The notes beneath the pieces are model-generated. The model had not been told where the DNA came from and made no database searches. It saw only the letters and a list, made by a program, of their open reading frames with translations. A program made the position numbers and the translations under genes. 64,000 bases of DNA, taken from positions 223,316 to 287,315 of the forward strand of contig NZ_BMSA01000010.1 of the NCBI RefSeq assembly GCF_014648915.1. Reading direction: 5' to 3'. Positions 51,758-60,045 of the stretch are shown one piece after another (the stretch's first letter is position 1; each line of letters begins with the position of its first letter). The DNA comes from Streptomyces phaeofaciens. GTDB lineage: Bacteria > Actinomycetota > Actinomycetes > Streptomycetales > Streptomycetaceae.

Positions 51758-52696
51758 ATGGCCGCTCTCGGATGGCTCACTCCCCGTAGGCGCTCCGCCA
51801 CGGCGCGGAGCGTGTTGGCAGGCGAGGCCTCGGCGGAGGCCGCCCGCAAGAACACACAGGACGCACAGCAGGAACAGCAGGCCCCCGGAGCAGGGGAGGA
51901 ACCGCAGTTCCCGGTCCACGGCGACGCGCTGGCCGCCGCCTTCTTCGACCTGGACAACACCGTGATGCAGGGCGCCGCCCTGTTCCACTTCGGCCGCGGC
52001 CTGTACAAACGCCGGTTCTTCGAGACCCGCGACCTGGTCCGGTTCGCCTGGCAGCAGGCCTGGTTCCGGCTGGCCGGCGTCGAGGACCCCGAGCACATGC
52101 AGGACGCCCGCGACTCCGCCCTCTCCATCGTCAAGGGCCACCGTGTCGCCGAACTCATGTCGATCGGCGAGGAGATCTACGACGAGTACATGGCCGAGCG
52201 CATCTGGCCGGGCACCCGGGCCCTCGCCCAGGCCCACCTGGACGCCGGTCAGAAGGTGTGGTTGGTCACAGCCGCCCCGGTCGAGATCGCCCAGGTGATC
52301 GCCCGCCGCCTCGGCCTCACCGGCGCCCTCGGCACGGTCGCCGAGTCGGTCGACGGCGTCTACACCGGCAAGCTGGTCGGCGAGCCGCTGCACGGCCCCG
52401 CGAAGGCCGAGGCCGTCCGCGCCCTGGCCGCCGCCGAGGGCCTGGACCTCTCCCGCTGCGCCGCCTACAGCGACTCCCACAACGACATCCCGATGCTCTC
52501 CCTCGTCGGCCACCCCTACGCCATCAACCCCGACGCCAAGCTCCGCAAGCACGCCCGGGGCCTCGACTGGCGCCTGCGCGACTACCGCACGGGCCGCAAG
52601 GCGGCGAAGGTCGGCATCCCCGCGGCGGCGGGGGTCGGCGCGGTCGCGGGCGGAACGGCGGCGGCGATCGCCCTGCACAACAGGCGCCGCCGCTGA
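51758..52696 (+). CDS. HAD-IB family phosphatase (SerB-like)
   Basis: 312 residues. After an Ala/Gln-rich start of about 55 residues comes the HAD nucleophile motif FFDLDNTV, then VWLVTAAP (motif II), a Lys in GPAKAEAV and SDSHNDIPML (motif IV). The pattern is of the HAD-IB branch related to phosphoserine phosphatase and lysophospholipid-linked phosphatases. The C-terminal 35 residues are hydrophobic (VGIPAAAGVGAVAGGTAAAIAL) and end RRRR, so it may be tethered to the membrane. Substrate unknown. Confidence 0.87.
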   Translation: MAALGWLTPRRRSATARSVLAGEASAEAARKNTQDAQQEQQAPGAGEEPQFPVHGDALAAAFFDLDNTVMQGAALFHFGRGLYKRRFFETRDLVRFAWQQAWFRLAGVEDPEHMQDARDSALSIVKGHRVAELMSIGEEIYDEYMAERIWPGTRALAQAHLDAGQKVWLVTAAPVEIAQVIARRLGLTGALGTVAESVDGVYTGKLVGEPLHGPAKAEAVRALAAAEGLDLSRCAAYSDSHNDIPMLSLVGHPYAINPDAKLRKHARGLDWRLRDYRTGRKAAKVGIPAAAGVGAVAGGTAAAIALHNRRRR

Positions 52697-53081
52697 CCCG
52701 ACGCGCGGGCGACACGCGCGCGACGGACGAACACCGCGGACGAACCCGGCGTGCCGACACGCCGACGACCGCGCCGGACGCACAAAGGACGGTCGTACCC
52801 CCTGCGGCCGTCCTTATTCATGCTTGTCCGCGCACAGCCACAACACGCCCCGGACCGACCCGAAACTCGAACTCTTCCGATCAACAATCGCTCACTCCAG
52901 GCAACTTGATCGAACGTCAATAGGTAACAGAAGCGACGTAATCGAAGTTTTGAGCAACTCGGTGTAGCAGCGCCTGCACGAAGCGTTATTCTCCTCAGAC
53001 GCAAACCGGAACCCTCCTGTCGTCACGACGGGTGAAAGGTCCCGCACTGCACGTGATGGAAGCTCTGCCTCTGGGAGTCCC
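52697..53081. promoter_or_regulatory. Intergenic region upstream of bldN
   Basis: 385 bases without a gene. A terminator-like hairpin for the HAD gene lies at 52785-52815 (AAGGACGG/CCGTCCTT, followed by ATTC). From about 52860 to 53000 the sequence is unusually AT-rich for this genome (for example TTGATCGAACGTCAATAGGTAACAG), as expected of a regulated promoter region. bldN is a known BldD target, but I could not place a clear BldD site by eye. Confidence 0.5.
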
Positions 53082-53858
53082 GTGTACCCACACGTCGGGG
53101 TTGACACCTCGGGCCTGGCTACGCTGCGCGCAACGGTCGCTACGGTCCAGGACCTGTTGCGCGGCTTCGTCCCCACCGCGTACGCCGTCCCCGCCTTCGC
53201 CGCCGTACCGGCGGGCCCGTGCTATGCACTGGCCGAAGGCACCGCCGCGGTCGGCAGAAGAGGACGCTCGACCGGCGCGGCCACCACCCGCCGACCGGCC
53301 GCCGACAGCGACAGCGCCCGGATGATGGACCTCGTCGAACGAGCACAGGCCGGCGAGGCCGACGCCTTCGGGCGGCTGTACGACCAGTACAGCGACACCG
53401 TCTACCGCTACATCTACTACCGGGTGGGCAGCAAGGCGACCGCGGAGGACCTCACCAGCGAGACGTTCCTGCGCGCCCTGCGCCGCATCGGTACCTTCAC
53501 CTGGCAGGGCCGCGACTTCGGCGCCTGGCTCGTCACCATCGCCCGCAACCTCGTCGCCGACCACTTCAAGTCGAGCCGGTTCCGCCTCGAGGTGACCACC
53601 GGCGAGATGCTCGACGCCAACGAGGTCGAGCGCTCCCCCGAGGACTCCGTCCTGGAGTCCCTCTCCAACGCCGCGCTCCTGGACGCCGTACGCCGGCTCA
53701 ACCCCCAGCAGCAGGAATGCGTGACCCTCCGGTTCCTCCAGGGCCTGTCCGTCGCCGAGACCGCGCGGGTGATGGGCAAGAACGAGGGCGCCATCAAGAC
53801 CCTCCAGTACCGGGCCGTCCGGACGCTGGCCCGCCTCCTGCCGGACGACGCCCGCTGA
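53082..53858 (+). CDS. bldN: ECF sigma factor BldN with N-terminal pro-sequence
   Basis: 258 residues from a GTG with GGGAG upstream. The first 86 or so residues (MYPHVGVDTSGLATLRATVATVQDLL, then Ala/Arg/Thr-rich) form the pro-sequence typical of streptomycete sigma-BldN, which is removed during development. Region 2 (AFGRLYDQYSDTVYRYIYYRVGSKATAEDLTSETFLRAL) and region 4 (LNPQQQECVTLRFLQGLSVAETARVMGKNEGAIKTLQYRAVRTL) are intact. It drives aerial hypha genes such as the chaplins and rodlins. The anti-sigma gene rsbN follows. Confidence 0.93.
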   Translation: MYPHVGVDTSGLATLRATVATVQDLLRGFVPTAYAVPAFAAVPAGPCYALAEGTAAVGRRGRSTGAATTRRPAADSDSARMMDLVERAQAGEADAFGRLYDQYSDTVYRYIYYRVGSKATAEDLTSETFLRALRRIGTFTWQGRDFGAWLVTIARNLVADHFKSSRFRLEVTTGEMLDANEVERSPEDSVLESLSNAALLDAVRRLNPQQQECVTLRFLQGLSVAETARVMGKNEGAIKTLQYRAVRTLARLLPDDAR

Positions 53859-53944
53859 CGGACCCGTCCGGCACCTACTGTCGGCATACTCCAACTCACG
53901 TTCAGTGAAAGTCCGTTGACTTCCCGATCCGATCATCCGCAGTC

Positions 53945-53973
53945 CGTAACCCAAGTGCCGCGCCAGTCGTTGT
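53945..53973 (+). promoter_or_regulatory. Sigma-BldN-type promoter of rsbN
   Basis: CGTAAC (53945-53950) and CGTTGT (53968-53973), 17 bases apart, resemble the BldN consensus (CGTAAC, 16-17 bases, CGTTG). They lie about 130 bases before rsbN, consistent with the known feedback in which BldN activates its own anti-sigma factor. Confidence 0.65.
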
Positions 53974-54103
53974 GCGGGATACAGGCTCCCTGTGGTCACG
54001 TCCCGGCCGCCCCCGATCACCCGATCGTGTGGACGCGGTTCGGGCCGTGCAACCCTCGAGACCCCCGGGGAGCCGACCGTCATGACGAGAGGAGGTGCCG
54101 CCA

Positions 54104-55336
54104 GTGATCGCGAACGTATCGGCACACCGGCGGGCGAGCGCCTTCGCCCAGGCCCTGGAGGAGCAGTCCGACCAGGACACGGCGGCCGAGCAGACCGAGG
54201 GATCACCGCCGGCACCGGCCGCTGCGGACCAGACCGAGCGGGGCCGTCACCTGGCCTTCGTCACGCGTCTCGCCGAGCTGCCCAAACCGGTGATGGACCC
54301 CGCGGTCAAGGTCGTCCAGCGGGCCCAGTTGGTCGCCGCGATGGAGGCCATGCTGCAAGCGGGCACCGCAGGAGGCGAGGCGACGGACCGTTCGGTACCC
54401 GAGCAGCGGTCGCACCGCGCCCGGGGTGCCCACCGGGCGAGTCCGCTGGGAAAGTTCCGACCGCGGTCCCGTATCGCCAAGGGCCTCACCGCCGGCGGCC
54501 TGAGCGTGGGCGTCGCCGCGGGTGCCCTGGGCGGAGTCGCAGCAGCGAGTTCCGACGCCCTCCCCGGTGACGGGCTCTACGGGCTCAAGCGCGGCATCGA
54601 GGACTTCAAGCTCAACTACCTGGCCGACGGCGACGACGAACGCGGGCGGAGCTATCTCGACCAGGCCTCCACCCGGCTCAGCGAGGCCCGCCGGCTCATG
54701 GAACGCGGCCGCGCCGGCGACCTCGACCACGAGTCCGTCGGCGAGATCAGACGCGCCCTGTCCGGCATGCAGCACGACGCCTCGGAGGGACACCGTCTCC
54801 TGCACGAGGCGTACGAGCGCGACCCGGAGTCCCTGGGACCCATCCAGGCCCTCTCCGCGTTCTCCCGCTCGCACCGCGAGGCCTGGGGCGCGCTGCGCGA
54901 CAAGCTGCCCGTGCAGCTCGGCGACGTCAGTCAGCAGGTCTCGTCCGTCTTCGAGGCCATAGACGAAGAGGTCGCCCCGCTCCAGTCCCTGCTGCCGCAG
55001 CCACCGGCCCCGGGCGGCGGCACCGGCAGCCGCCAGGGCACCGGCTCGGTGTCCCCCGGCGCCTCGGGCACCGGCCGCTCCACGGCACCCGGTGCCGACT
55101 CCTCCGAGCGAGGCGGCACCGGCAACAGCGGCAGCCCGAGCAGGTCGTCCACCGCCGGCACCGGCGACGACGGCCTCCTCGGCGGCGGCACCGGCGGACT
55201 TCTCGACCCCCCGCAGGAGTCCGGCACGGTCTCCCCGTCCACCACCCCGTCGTCCGGCCACCCCGACGTCACCATCCCACCGCTCCTGCCCGGCCTCCTG
55301 CCGGGCCTGGGCATCGACAGCGAGGACGCCGGATAG
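54104..55336 (+). CDS. rsbN: Anti-sigma factor RsbN (DUF5667)
   Basis: 410 residues from a GTG at 54104 with GGAGG eight bases upstream. The N-terminal cytoplasmic part (ANVSAHRRASAFAQALEEQ) binds sigma-BldN in the characterised homologue. A single helix (GGLSVGVAAGALGGVAAASS, about 140-160) is followed by an extracellular DUF5667 domain (DALPGDGLYGLKRGIEDFKL, then helical repeats). A long Gly/Ser/Thr/Pro tail ends the protein. It sits directly after bldN behind its own BldN-type promoter. Confidence 0.9.
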   Translation: MIANVSAHRRASAFAQALEEQSDQDTAAEQTEGSPPAPAAADQTERGRHLAFVTRLAELPKPVMDPAVKVVQRAQLVAAMEAMLQAGTAGGEATDRSVPEQRSHRARGAHRASPLGKFRPRSRIAKGLTAGGLSVGVAAGALGGVAAASSDALPGDGLYGLKRGIEDFKLNYLADGDDERGRSYLDQASTRLSEARRLMERGRAGDLDHESVGEIRRALSGMQHDASEGHRLLHEAYERDPESLGPIQALSAFSRSHREAWGALRDKLPVQLGDVSQQVSSVFEAIDEEVAPLQSLLPQPPAPGGGTGSRQGTGSVSPGASGTGRSTAPGADSSERGGTGNSGSPSRSSTAGTGDDGLLGGGTGGLLDPPQESGTVSPSTTPSSGHPDVTIPPLLPGLLPGLGIDSEDAG

Positions 55337-55403
55337 CACACACCGCGATGGGGCGCCCTTCCCTAGGAAGAGCGCCCCATCGCCGTACCCGCCGGCCTCC
55401 TCC

Positions 55404-55654
55404 TCAGAAGAACACCGACCGCCGCTGCACCAGCAACTTGTACAACGTGTGCTGAATCTGCTCCCGCACCTGATCGGTCAGGTTGAACATCAACATCGGA
55501 TCCTCCGCCGCCTCCGGCGGATACCCGTCCGTCGGGATCGGCTCCCCGAACTGGATCGTCCACTTCGTCGGCAACGGAATCGCACCCAACGGCCCCAACC
55601 ACGGAAACGTCGGCGTCAACGGGAAGTAGGGGAACCCGAGAACACGCGCGAGCG
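55404..55654 (-). pseudogene. Duplicated 3' fragment of the acyltransferase gene
   Basis: This 251-base segment repeats the last 83 codons of the acyltransferase gene (55762-56012) at an offset of 358 bases, with only two differences (G/A near 55411 and A/G near 55619). It keeps the stop codon and the encoded end LLVQRRSVFF. It is joined at 55655 to unrelated GC-rich sequence, so it lacks the rest of the gene and a start. It is a recent partial tandem duplication downstream of the intact gene. Confidence 0.85.
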
Positions 55655-55761
55655 CCCCATCCACACTGCCACCCTCGCACCGCTCCGCGGGCTTCGCGCG
55701 GCCGCGCCGGGCTCCGCCCGCCGACTCCCCGCACCGAGGCACGCCCCCGAACCACTCCCCC

Positions 55762-56012
55762 TCAGAAAAACACCGACCGCCGCTGCACCAGCAACTTGTA
55801 CAACGTGTGCTGAATCTGCTCCCGCACCTGATCGGTCAGGTTGAACATCAACATCGGATCCTCCGCCGCCTCCGGCGGATACCCGTCCGTCGGGATCGGC
55901 TCCCCGAACTGGATCGTCCACTTCGTCGGCAACGGAATCGCACCCAACGGCCCCAACCACGGAAACGTCGGCGTCAGCGGGAAGTAGGGGAACCCGAGAA
56001 CACGCGCGAGCG
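55762..56012. repeat. Parental copy of the 251-base repeat
   Basis: The in-gene partner of the repeat at 55404-55654, covering the last 83 codons of the acyltransferase gene. About 107 bases of unrelated sequence separate the two copies. Confidence 0.85.
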
Positions 56013-56826
56013 TCTTCGCGTTGCCGATCATCGGGTAGATCTCCTCGGCCCCGACGATCGAGCACGGGATGATCGGCGCGCCCTGCCGCAGCGCGGTGGA
56101 GACGAAACCGCCCCGCCCGAACCGCTGTAGTTTGTACCGCTCCCCGAAGGGCTTCCCGATGCCCTTGAACCCCTCGGGCATCACCCCGACCAGCTCCCCC
56201 TGACCCAGCAGCCGCTCGGCGTCCTCGGCGCACGCCAGGGTGTGCCCGAGCTTGCGCGCCAGCTCGTTGACGACCGGCAGCACGAAGACCAGGTCGGCCG
56301 CGAGCAGCCGCAGATGCCGGCCGGCCGGGTGGTGGTCGTGGACGGCGACCTGCATCATCAGCCCGTCCAGCGGCACCGTCCCCGAGTGGTTGGCGACGAT
56401 CAGCGCCCCGCCCTCGGCCGGGATGTTCTCGACGCCCTTCACCTCGACCCGGAAGTACTTCTCGTACACCGGCCGCAGCAGCGACATCAGGACCTGGTCG
56501 GTCAGCTCCTCGTCGTACCCGAAGTCGTCGACCTCGTAGTCCCCGGTGAGCCGGCGGCGCAGGAAGGCCAGACCGCCCGCGATACGCCGCTCCAGGCCCC
56601 CTTCGTCCCGCCCGCCCGTCACATCCGTCACAGGAACATCATCCTGCGCGACAGCCCTGGTGGGCAGGGGCTGGACCTCGCCGATCTCGGTGAGGTCACC
56701 GATCTCACGGACCGGCGCGGGCTCGCCGTTCTTGCGCCGGCTCACGCCCCGACGCCGCGGCGGCCGCGCCAGGGCGCCCCCGCGGGACCGGTCGTCGTCG
56801 AACGGAATGACCTTGGCGTCCGCCAT
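55762..56826 (-). CDS. Lysophospholipid acyltransferase (PlsC-like)
   Basis: 354 residues from ATG 56826. After a basic/acidic N-terminus of about 110 residues comes the PlsC domain: the catalytic NHSGTVPLD (HX4D), FVLPVVNELARKLG, PEGFKGIGKPFGERYKLQRFGRGG (substrate glycerol-phosphate motif) and VPIIPCSIVGAEE-like APIIPCSIVG. The C-terminal 83 residues are duplicated just downstream. It sits 14 bases after the SDR-epimerase gene and is probably co-transcribed with it. Likely acylates lysophosphatidic acid or a related lipid at the membrane face. Confidence 0.88.
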   Translation of the reverse strand: MADAKVIPFDDDRSRGGALARPPRRRGVSRRKNGEPAPVREIGDLTEIGEVQPLPTRAVAQDDVPVTDVTGGRDEGGLERRIAGGLAFLRRRLTGDYEVDDFGYDEELTDQVLMSLLRPVYEKYFRVEVKGVENIPAEGGALIVANHSGTVPLDGLMMQVAVHDHHPAGRHLRLLAADLVFVLPVVNELARKLGHTLACAEDAERLLGQGELVGVMPEGFKGIGKPFGERYKLQRFGRGGFVSTALRQGAPIIPCSIVGAEEIYPMIGNAKTLARVLGFPYFPLTPTFPWLGPLGAIPLPTKWTIQFGEPIPTDGYPPEAAEDPMLMFNLTDQVREQIQHTLYKLLVQRRSVFF

Positions 56827-56840
56827 CGTTGATGCGCTCC

Positions 56841-57926
56841 TCAGTTGGCGCTCGGCGTCGGGGGGTGGACCTGGGCGTGGGCCCCGGGGAGGCCGCCGCC
56901 CGCGAAGGGCAGCGCGGCGATCCGGTCGACGGCACCCGCGACGGCCTCCGGCGGCAGCAGCCCGGGTCCCTGGCTGCGCGCGAAGTCCGCGAAGGTCTCG
57001 GCCGTGGTGTACCGCGGCGTGAAGCCGAGGGTCTCGCGCATCTGGTCGGTCGCCACCACCCGGCCGTGCGTCAGCAGCCTGATCTGCTCGGGCGAGAAGT
57101 CCGTCATGCCCAGCGTGCGCACCAGGGTGCCCGCCCAGGTGACCGCGGGCAGCAGCAGCGGCACGGTGGGCCGCCCGAGCCGCCTCGAGCACTGCGACAG
57201 CAGCAGCGCCCCGTCACCGGCGATGTTGAAGGTGCCGCTGTTCAGCGTGCCCCGCGCGGGCTCGTGCGAGGCGATCCGCAGCACCTCGATGACGTCGTCC
57301 TCGTGCACGAACTGGAGCCGCGGGTCGTAGCCGAGCACGGTGGGCAGCACGGGCAGCGAGAAGTAGGAGGCGAGCGGTGTCTCGGCGGTGGGCCCGAGGA
57401 TGTTGGCGAACCGCAGCACGCACACCGCGACATCGGGCCGCCGCCGCGCGAAGCCCCGCACATATCCCTCGACCTCGACGGCGTCCTTGGCGAAACCGCC
57501 GCTCGGCAGCGACTTGGCGGGCGTGGTCTCGGTGAACACCGCGGGATCCCGGGGCGCGGACCCGTAGACGTTGGTGGAGGACTTGACGACCAGCCGCTTC
57601 ACGTTCGGGGACTTCTGGCAGGCACCGAGGAGCTGCATCGTCCCGATGACGTTGGTCTCCTTGACCGTGGTCCGGCTGCCGCTGCCCAGCGCGGTGGCCG
57701 TCACGTCCAGGTGGACGACGGTGTCGGCGCCCGTCTCGGCGAGCACCCGCGCGATGGTGGGCTGCCGGATGTCGGTCTGGACGAACTCGGCGCCTCCCAG
57801 ATGGTGCTCGGGCCGCACGGCGTCCACGCCGATGACACGGTCGACTTCCGGGTCCCGCTGAATCCGTCGTACGAACCGGCCCCCCAGCTGACGGGCCACT
57901 CCGGTCACGAGCACGACCTTCCCCAA
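56841..57926 (-). CDS. NAD-dependent epimerase/dehydratase-family SDR
   Basis: 361 residues. The start is a TTG at 57924-57926 (encoding the MGKVVLVTG start), with AAGGAAGG about 12 bases upstream. VVLVTGVARQLGGRFVRRI binds NAD, and VVKSSTNVYGSAPRDPAVF carries the catalytic Ser in the extended SDR pattern. The usual YxxxK is replaced by GGFAKDAVEVEGYVRGFARR, so the active Tyr is doubtful. A sugar-nucleotide or steroid dehydrogenase-like role is possible. It lies upstream of the PlsC-like gene. Confidence 0.82.
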   Translation of the reverse strand: MGKVVLVTGVARQLGGRFVRRIQRDPEVDRVIGVDAVRPEHHLGGAEFVQTDIRQPTIARVLAETGADTVVHLDVTATALGSGSRTTVKETNVIGTMQLLGACQKSPNVKRLVVKSSTNVYGSAPRDPAVFTETTPAKSLPSGGFAKDAVEVEGYVRGFARRRPDVAVCVLRFANILGPTAETPLASYFSLPVLPTVLGYDPRLQFVHEDDVIEVLRIASHEPARGTLNSGTFNIAGDGALLLSQCSRRLGRPTVPLLLPAVTWAGTLVRTLGMTDFSPEQIRLLTHGRVVATDQMRETLGFTPRYTTAETFADFARSQGPGLLPPEAVAGAVDRIAALPFAGGGLPGAHAQVHPPTPSAN

Positions 57927-58241
57927 GACCAGCGCCTTCCTTCCGCCTCAGCCCCGCTCGGATGCTGCACTGCTCGTAGCCTGCCGGGTTCCCCGTGTGC
58001 GGCCAACCTACCGGGTCGATGTTGCGCTGTGATGACCACCCGATGCACGAAGTGACGGAAGTGGCCGGTCGTACGACCGGATCAGCCATCACACGCGTCC
58101 AGGCATACGCACGGGGTTCAGCCGGCCGCACTCCACCCGGACATGCGTGTGGCCCCCCACCAGGAAACCCTGACCGGGGGGCCACACCACGCTCTCGCGG
58201 CTCGCGTCGCGCGAAAGCCGGTACCGAAGTACCGGATCCGC
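57927..58241. other. Intergenic region between the SDR gene and bS22
   Basis: 315 bases. The right part (58147-58187) is a terminator hairpin: GTGTGGCCCCCC pairs with GGGGGGCCACAC around a 17-base loop that can itself fold (CAGG-AAA-CCCTG). It lies 55 bases past the bS22 stop. The left part should hold the promoter of the SDR/acyltransferase pair, but no clear -10/-35 is visible. Confidence 0.55.
58147..58187 (-). terminator. Terminator of the bS22 gene
   Basis: A 12-bp perfect stem (58147-58158, 58176-58187) stands downstream of the bS22 stop on the minus strand. Confidence 0.7.
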
Positions 58242-58340
58242 TTACTTCTTGTTACGACGCTGAACGCGCGTGCGCTTGAGCAGCTTGCGGTGCTTCTTCT
58301 TGGCCATCCGCTTGCGCCGCTTCTTGATAACAGAGCCCAC
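58242..58340 (-). CDS. Small ribosomal protein bS22 (AURKAIN type)
   Basis: 32 residues from a GTG. The sequence is almost all Lys and Arg (VIKKRRKRMAKKKHRKLLKR, ending QRRNKK) and matches the actinobacterial 30S protein bS22, found in mycobacterial ribosomes near the decoding region. Such genes are often missed because of size. It lies between the SDR gene and the excisionase-like regulator, as in other streptomycetes. Confidence 0.92.
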   Translation of the reverse strand: MGSVIKKRRKRMAKKKHRKLLKRTRVQRRNKK

Positions 58341-58506
58341 GACTACCCTCGCTCACTTCTCATCACTCGGTGCTGGGCGCCATGGGCCCATACGACCTAC
58401 GAGGGCCTAGCCTACCCGCCTGAGCGCTGAGGTCGTAATCGAGGTGGCCGGAGGGGTCCTGAAGGTGCCCTGTGCCGCTGTGGCGGACCCCTCCGCCCTC
58501 GCCGTC

Positions 58507-58719
58507 TCAGGCGGTTTCCACCCCCACGTAGCTCTCGCGGAGGTACTCGTGTACCGCTTGCTCGGGGACGCGGAAGGACCGCCCCACCCGGATAGCGGGC
58601 AGATGACCGCTGTGCACCAGCCGGTACACGGTCATCTTCGACACTCGCATCACCGAGGCGACTTCCGCCACGGTAAGGAACTGAACCTCGTTCAGAGGCC
58701 TTTCGCCAGCTGCAGCCAT
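58507..58719 (-). CDS. Excisionase/MerR-like small DNA-binding protein (BldC/BdtA type)
   Basis: 70 residues from ATG 58719. It has the helix-turn-helix excisionase fold: FLTVAEVASVMRVSKMTVYRLVHSGHLPAIRVGRSFRVPEQAVHEYL. In streptomycetes a nearly identical 70-residue protein lies near bldN and bS22 (I recall the name BdtA; unchecked). It is related to the developmental regulator BldC and probably binds direct repeats in DNA. Unlike phage Xis proteins, no integrase is near. Confidence 0.85.
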   Translation of the reverse strand: MAAAGERPLNEVQFLTVAEVASVMRVSKMTVYRLVHSGHLPAIRVGRSFRVPEQAVHEYLRESYVGVETA

Positions 58720-58848
58720 GACACACCTGAACCTTCCGCACTCGACGGCCACCGGCTTCCCCTTCCGGTGACTCTTCGTCGTTGCGTGCTCACTCCCCAA
58801 TGTAGGGGCGGGTGATGCGAGTGGGGAAGAGGTGCACCCATCGCAGGC

Positions 58849-59664
58849 CTACTGTGACAGACACGCTCGATTGAGTACGTAGCGGGTAAGCGGCAGGTAG
58901 CAGTCGGACCACACGCCGTCATCAAGTGGAACGGCAACGGACACCACCCCCTCGGCCTCGCCCACGAACACCGCGGGGTCATCGGTGTCGGCCAGCCCAA
59001 TGGCCTCAAACCCCAGCTGACCTGCCCCGCAGACCCACCCGTGGTCCCCGATCACCAGATCCGGCAACGGCCGGCCCTCCTCCGCGGCCGCCCCGAGCGC
59101 GAGCCGAACCGGCAGCGGCGAGTGGCTGTGCACGGGGGTCGCACAACCGGCGCGTTCACCGTCGCCCTCCCGGACGACGGCGACCCCTCGTACGTAGTCG
59201 AGGTGGTGCGTGCGTAGACCGAACCGGGTCGTTATGTCGACAGAGCGACCCTGCGCGGGGGTGAGGACAGTACATCCCGCCGCCGACAAAGCGTCCGCAA
59301 GCCCGCCGTAGAACCCGAGCAGCCGATGCGGATGCCCCGTCCCGATCAACACGGTCCCACCACGCTGGGCAACCACCGCCACCCGCCCGGCGAAGGCATC
59401 GAGCGCGGCGACGGTCCGCTCCGGATCGATCACATCATGCCCGGAAACGCATCCGGGATCGGCCGAAACCCCACACTTCTCCGCCATCAACGCAACCAAC
59501 TCCCCCACCCCCCACCCCCCTTGCGGCTCCACCCCCATCAACACCCGAGGATCCCGAGCAGCGAACAGCCGATACCGCCCCAGACTCTTCTCCCGCCCCG
59601 TCCCGACCACCCCCGCCAACCCCGTCGCGACGAGATACCCCTGAATCCCCCCATAACCCACCAC
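58849..59664 (-). CDS. Phosphatase-annotated conserved protein
   Basis: 271 residues from a GTG at 59664 (another GTG at 59661). The frame remains open far upstream into the G-rich intergenic region, so the start is uncertain. The protein has the Rossmann-like patterns YRLFAARDPRVLMGVEP, VIDPERTVAALDAFAGRVAVVAQRGGTVLIGTGHPHRLLGFYGGLADALSAAG and PDLVIGDHGWVCGAGQLGFEAIGLAD. It is annotated as a phosphatase in related genomes as I recall, but I see no classical HAD or PPM signature. GHPH and GDHGW could hold metal. Confidence 0.6.
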   Translation of the reverse strand: MVGYGGIQGYLVATGLAGVVGTGREKSLGRYRLFAARDPRVLMGVEPQGGWGVGELVALMAEKCGVSADPGCVSGHDVIDPERTVAALDAFAGRVAVVAQRGGTVLIGTGHPHRLLGFYGGLADALSAAGCTVLTPAQGRSVDITTRFGLRTHHLDYVRGVAVVREGDGERAGCATPVHSHSPLPVRLALGAAAEEGRPLPDLVIGDHGWVCGAGQLGFEAIGLADTDDPAVFVGEAEGVVSVAVPLDDGVWSDCYLPLTRYVLNRACLSQ

Positions 59665-60045
59665 CCCACCCACCCTGAACCACCCCACCCCACCCCACCG
59701 GAAAACCCAGGAAAGAGGCCACGGTTGGAGTAAGGGAAACCCTTGGGGAGGGGAGGGGAGGGGAAGGGAGGCGGGGGCGGTCACCACCGAGGTTCGGGGG
59801 TGGGGGGGCGGACGGAGCGAGCCCTGCGGGGTACGGAGGGCGGAGCCCTGGGGGGCACGGGGGGCGGAGCCCCGCCGGGGTGCAGCGCCGGGCACCCACG
59901 GGTGGTGCAGCGCCGGAGCCCCGCGAGGGGCGCAGGGGACGCAGTCCCCGCCCGGGTCCGGGGCGGAGCCCCGGGGCGAGGCCAACCCTTCAACCAACCG
60001 AGTCGGGTGGGCGGGTGGGCAAGAACTCCCACCCCCGGCGGAGCC
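59665..60045. other. G-rich intergenic region with G-quadruplex motif and GGAGCCC repeats
   Basis: 381 bases between the phosphatase gene and the end of acuC. GGGGAGGGGAGGGGAGGGG at 59745-59763 is a perfect four-tract G-quadruplex pattern. Further right GGCGGAGCCC-type hairpin words recur about six times (for example CCGGGGCGGAGCCCCGGGG). These repeats are common between streptomycete genes and may act as terminators for acuC. Confidence 0.6.

Noticed and set aside
55616..56233. Alternative minus-strand frame spanning the duplicated acyltransferase end
   Set aside because: It is an out-of-frame reading of the acyltransferase and the repeat junction, Gly/Arg/Ala-rich, without a family match.
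58507..58719. Phage excisionase
   Set aside because: No integrase or phage genes; position beside bS22 and near bldN matches a conserved streptomycete regulator.
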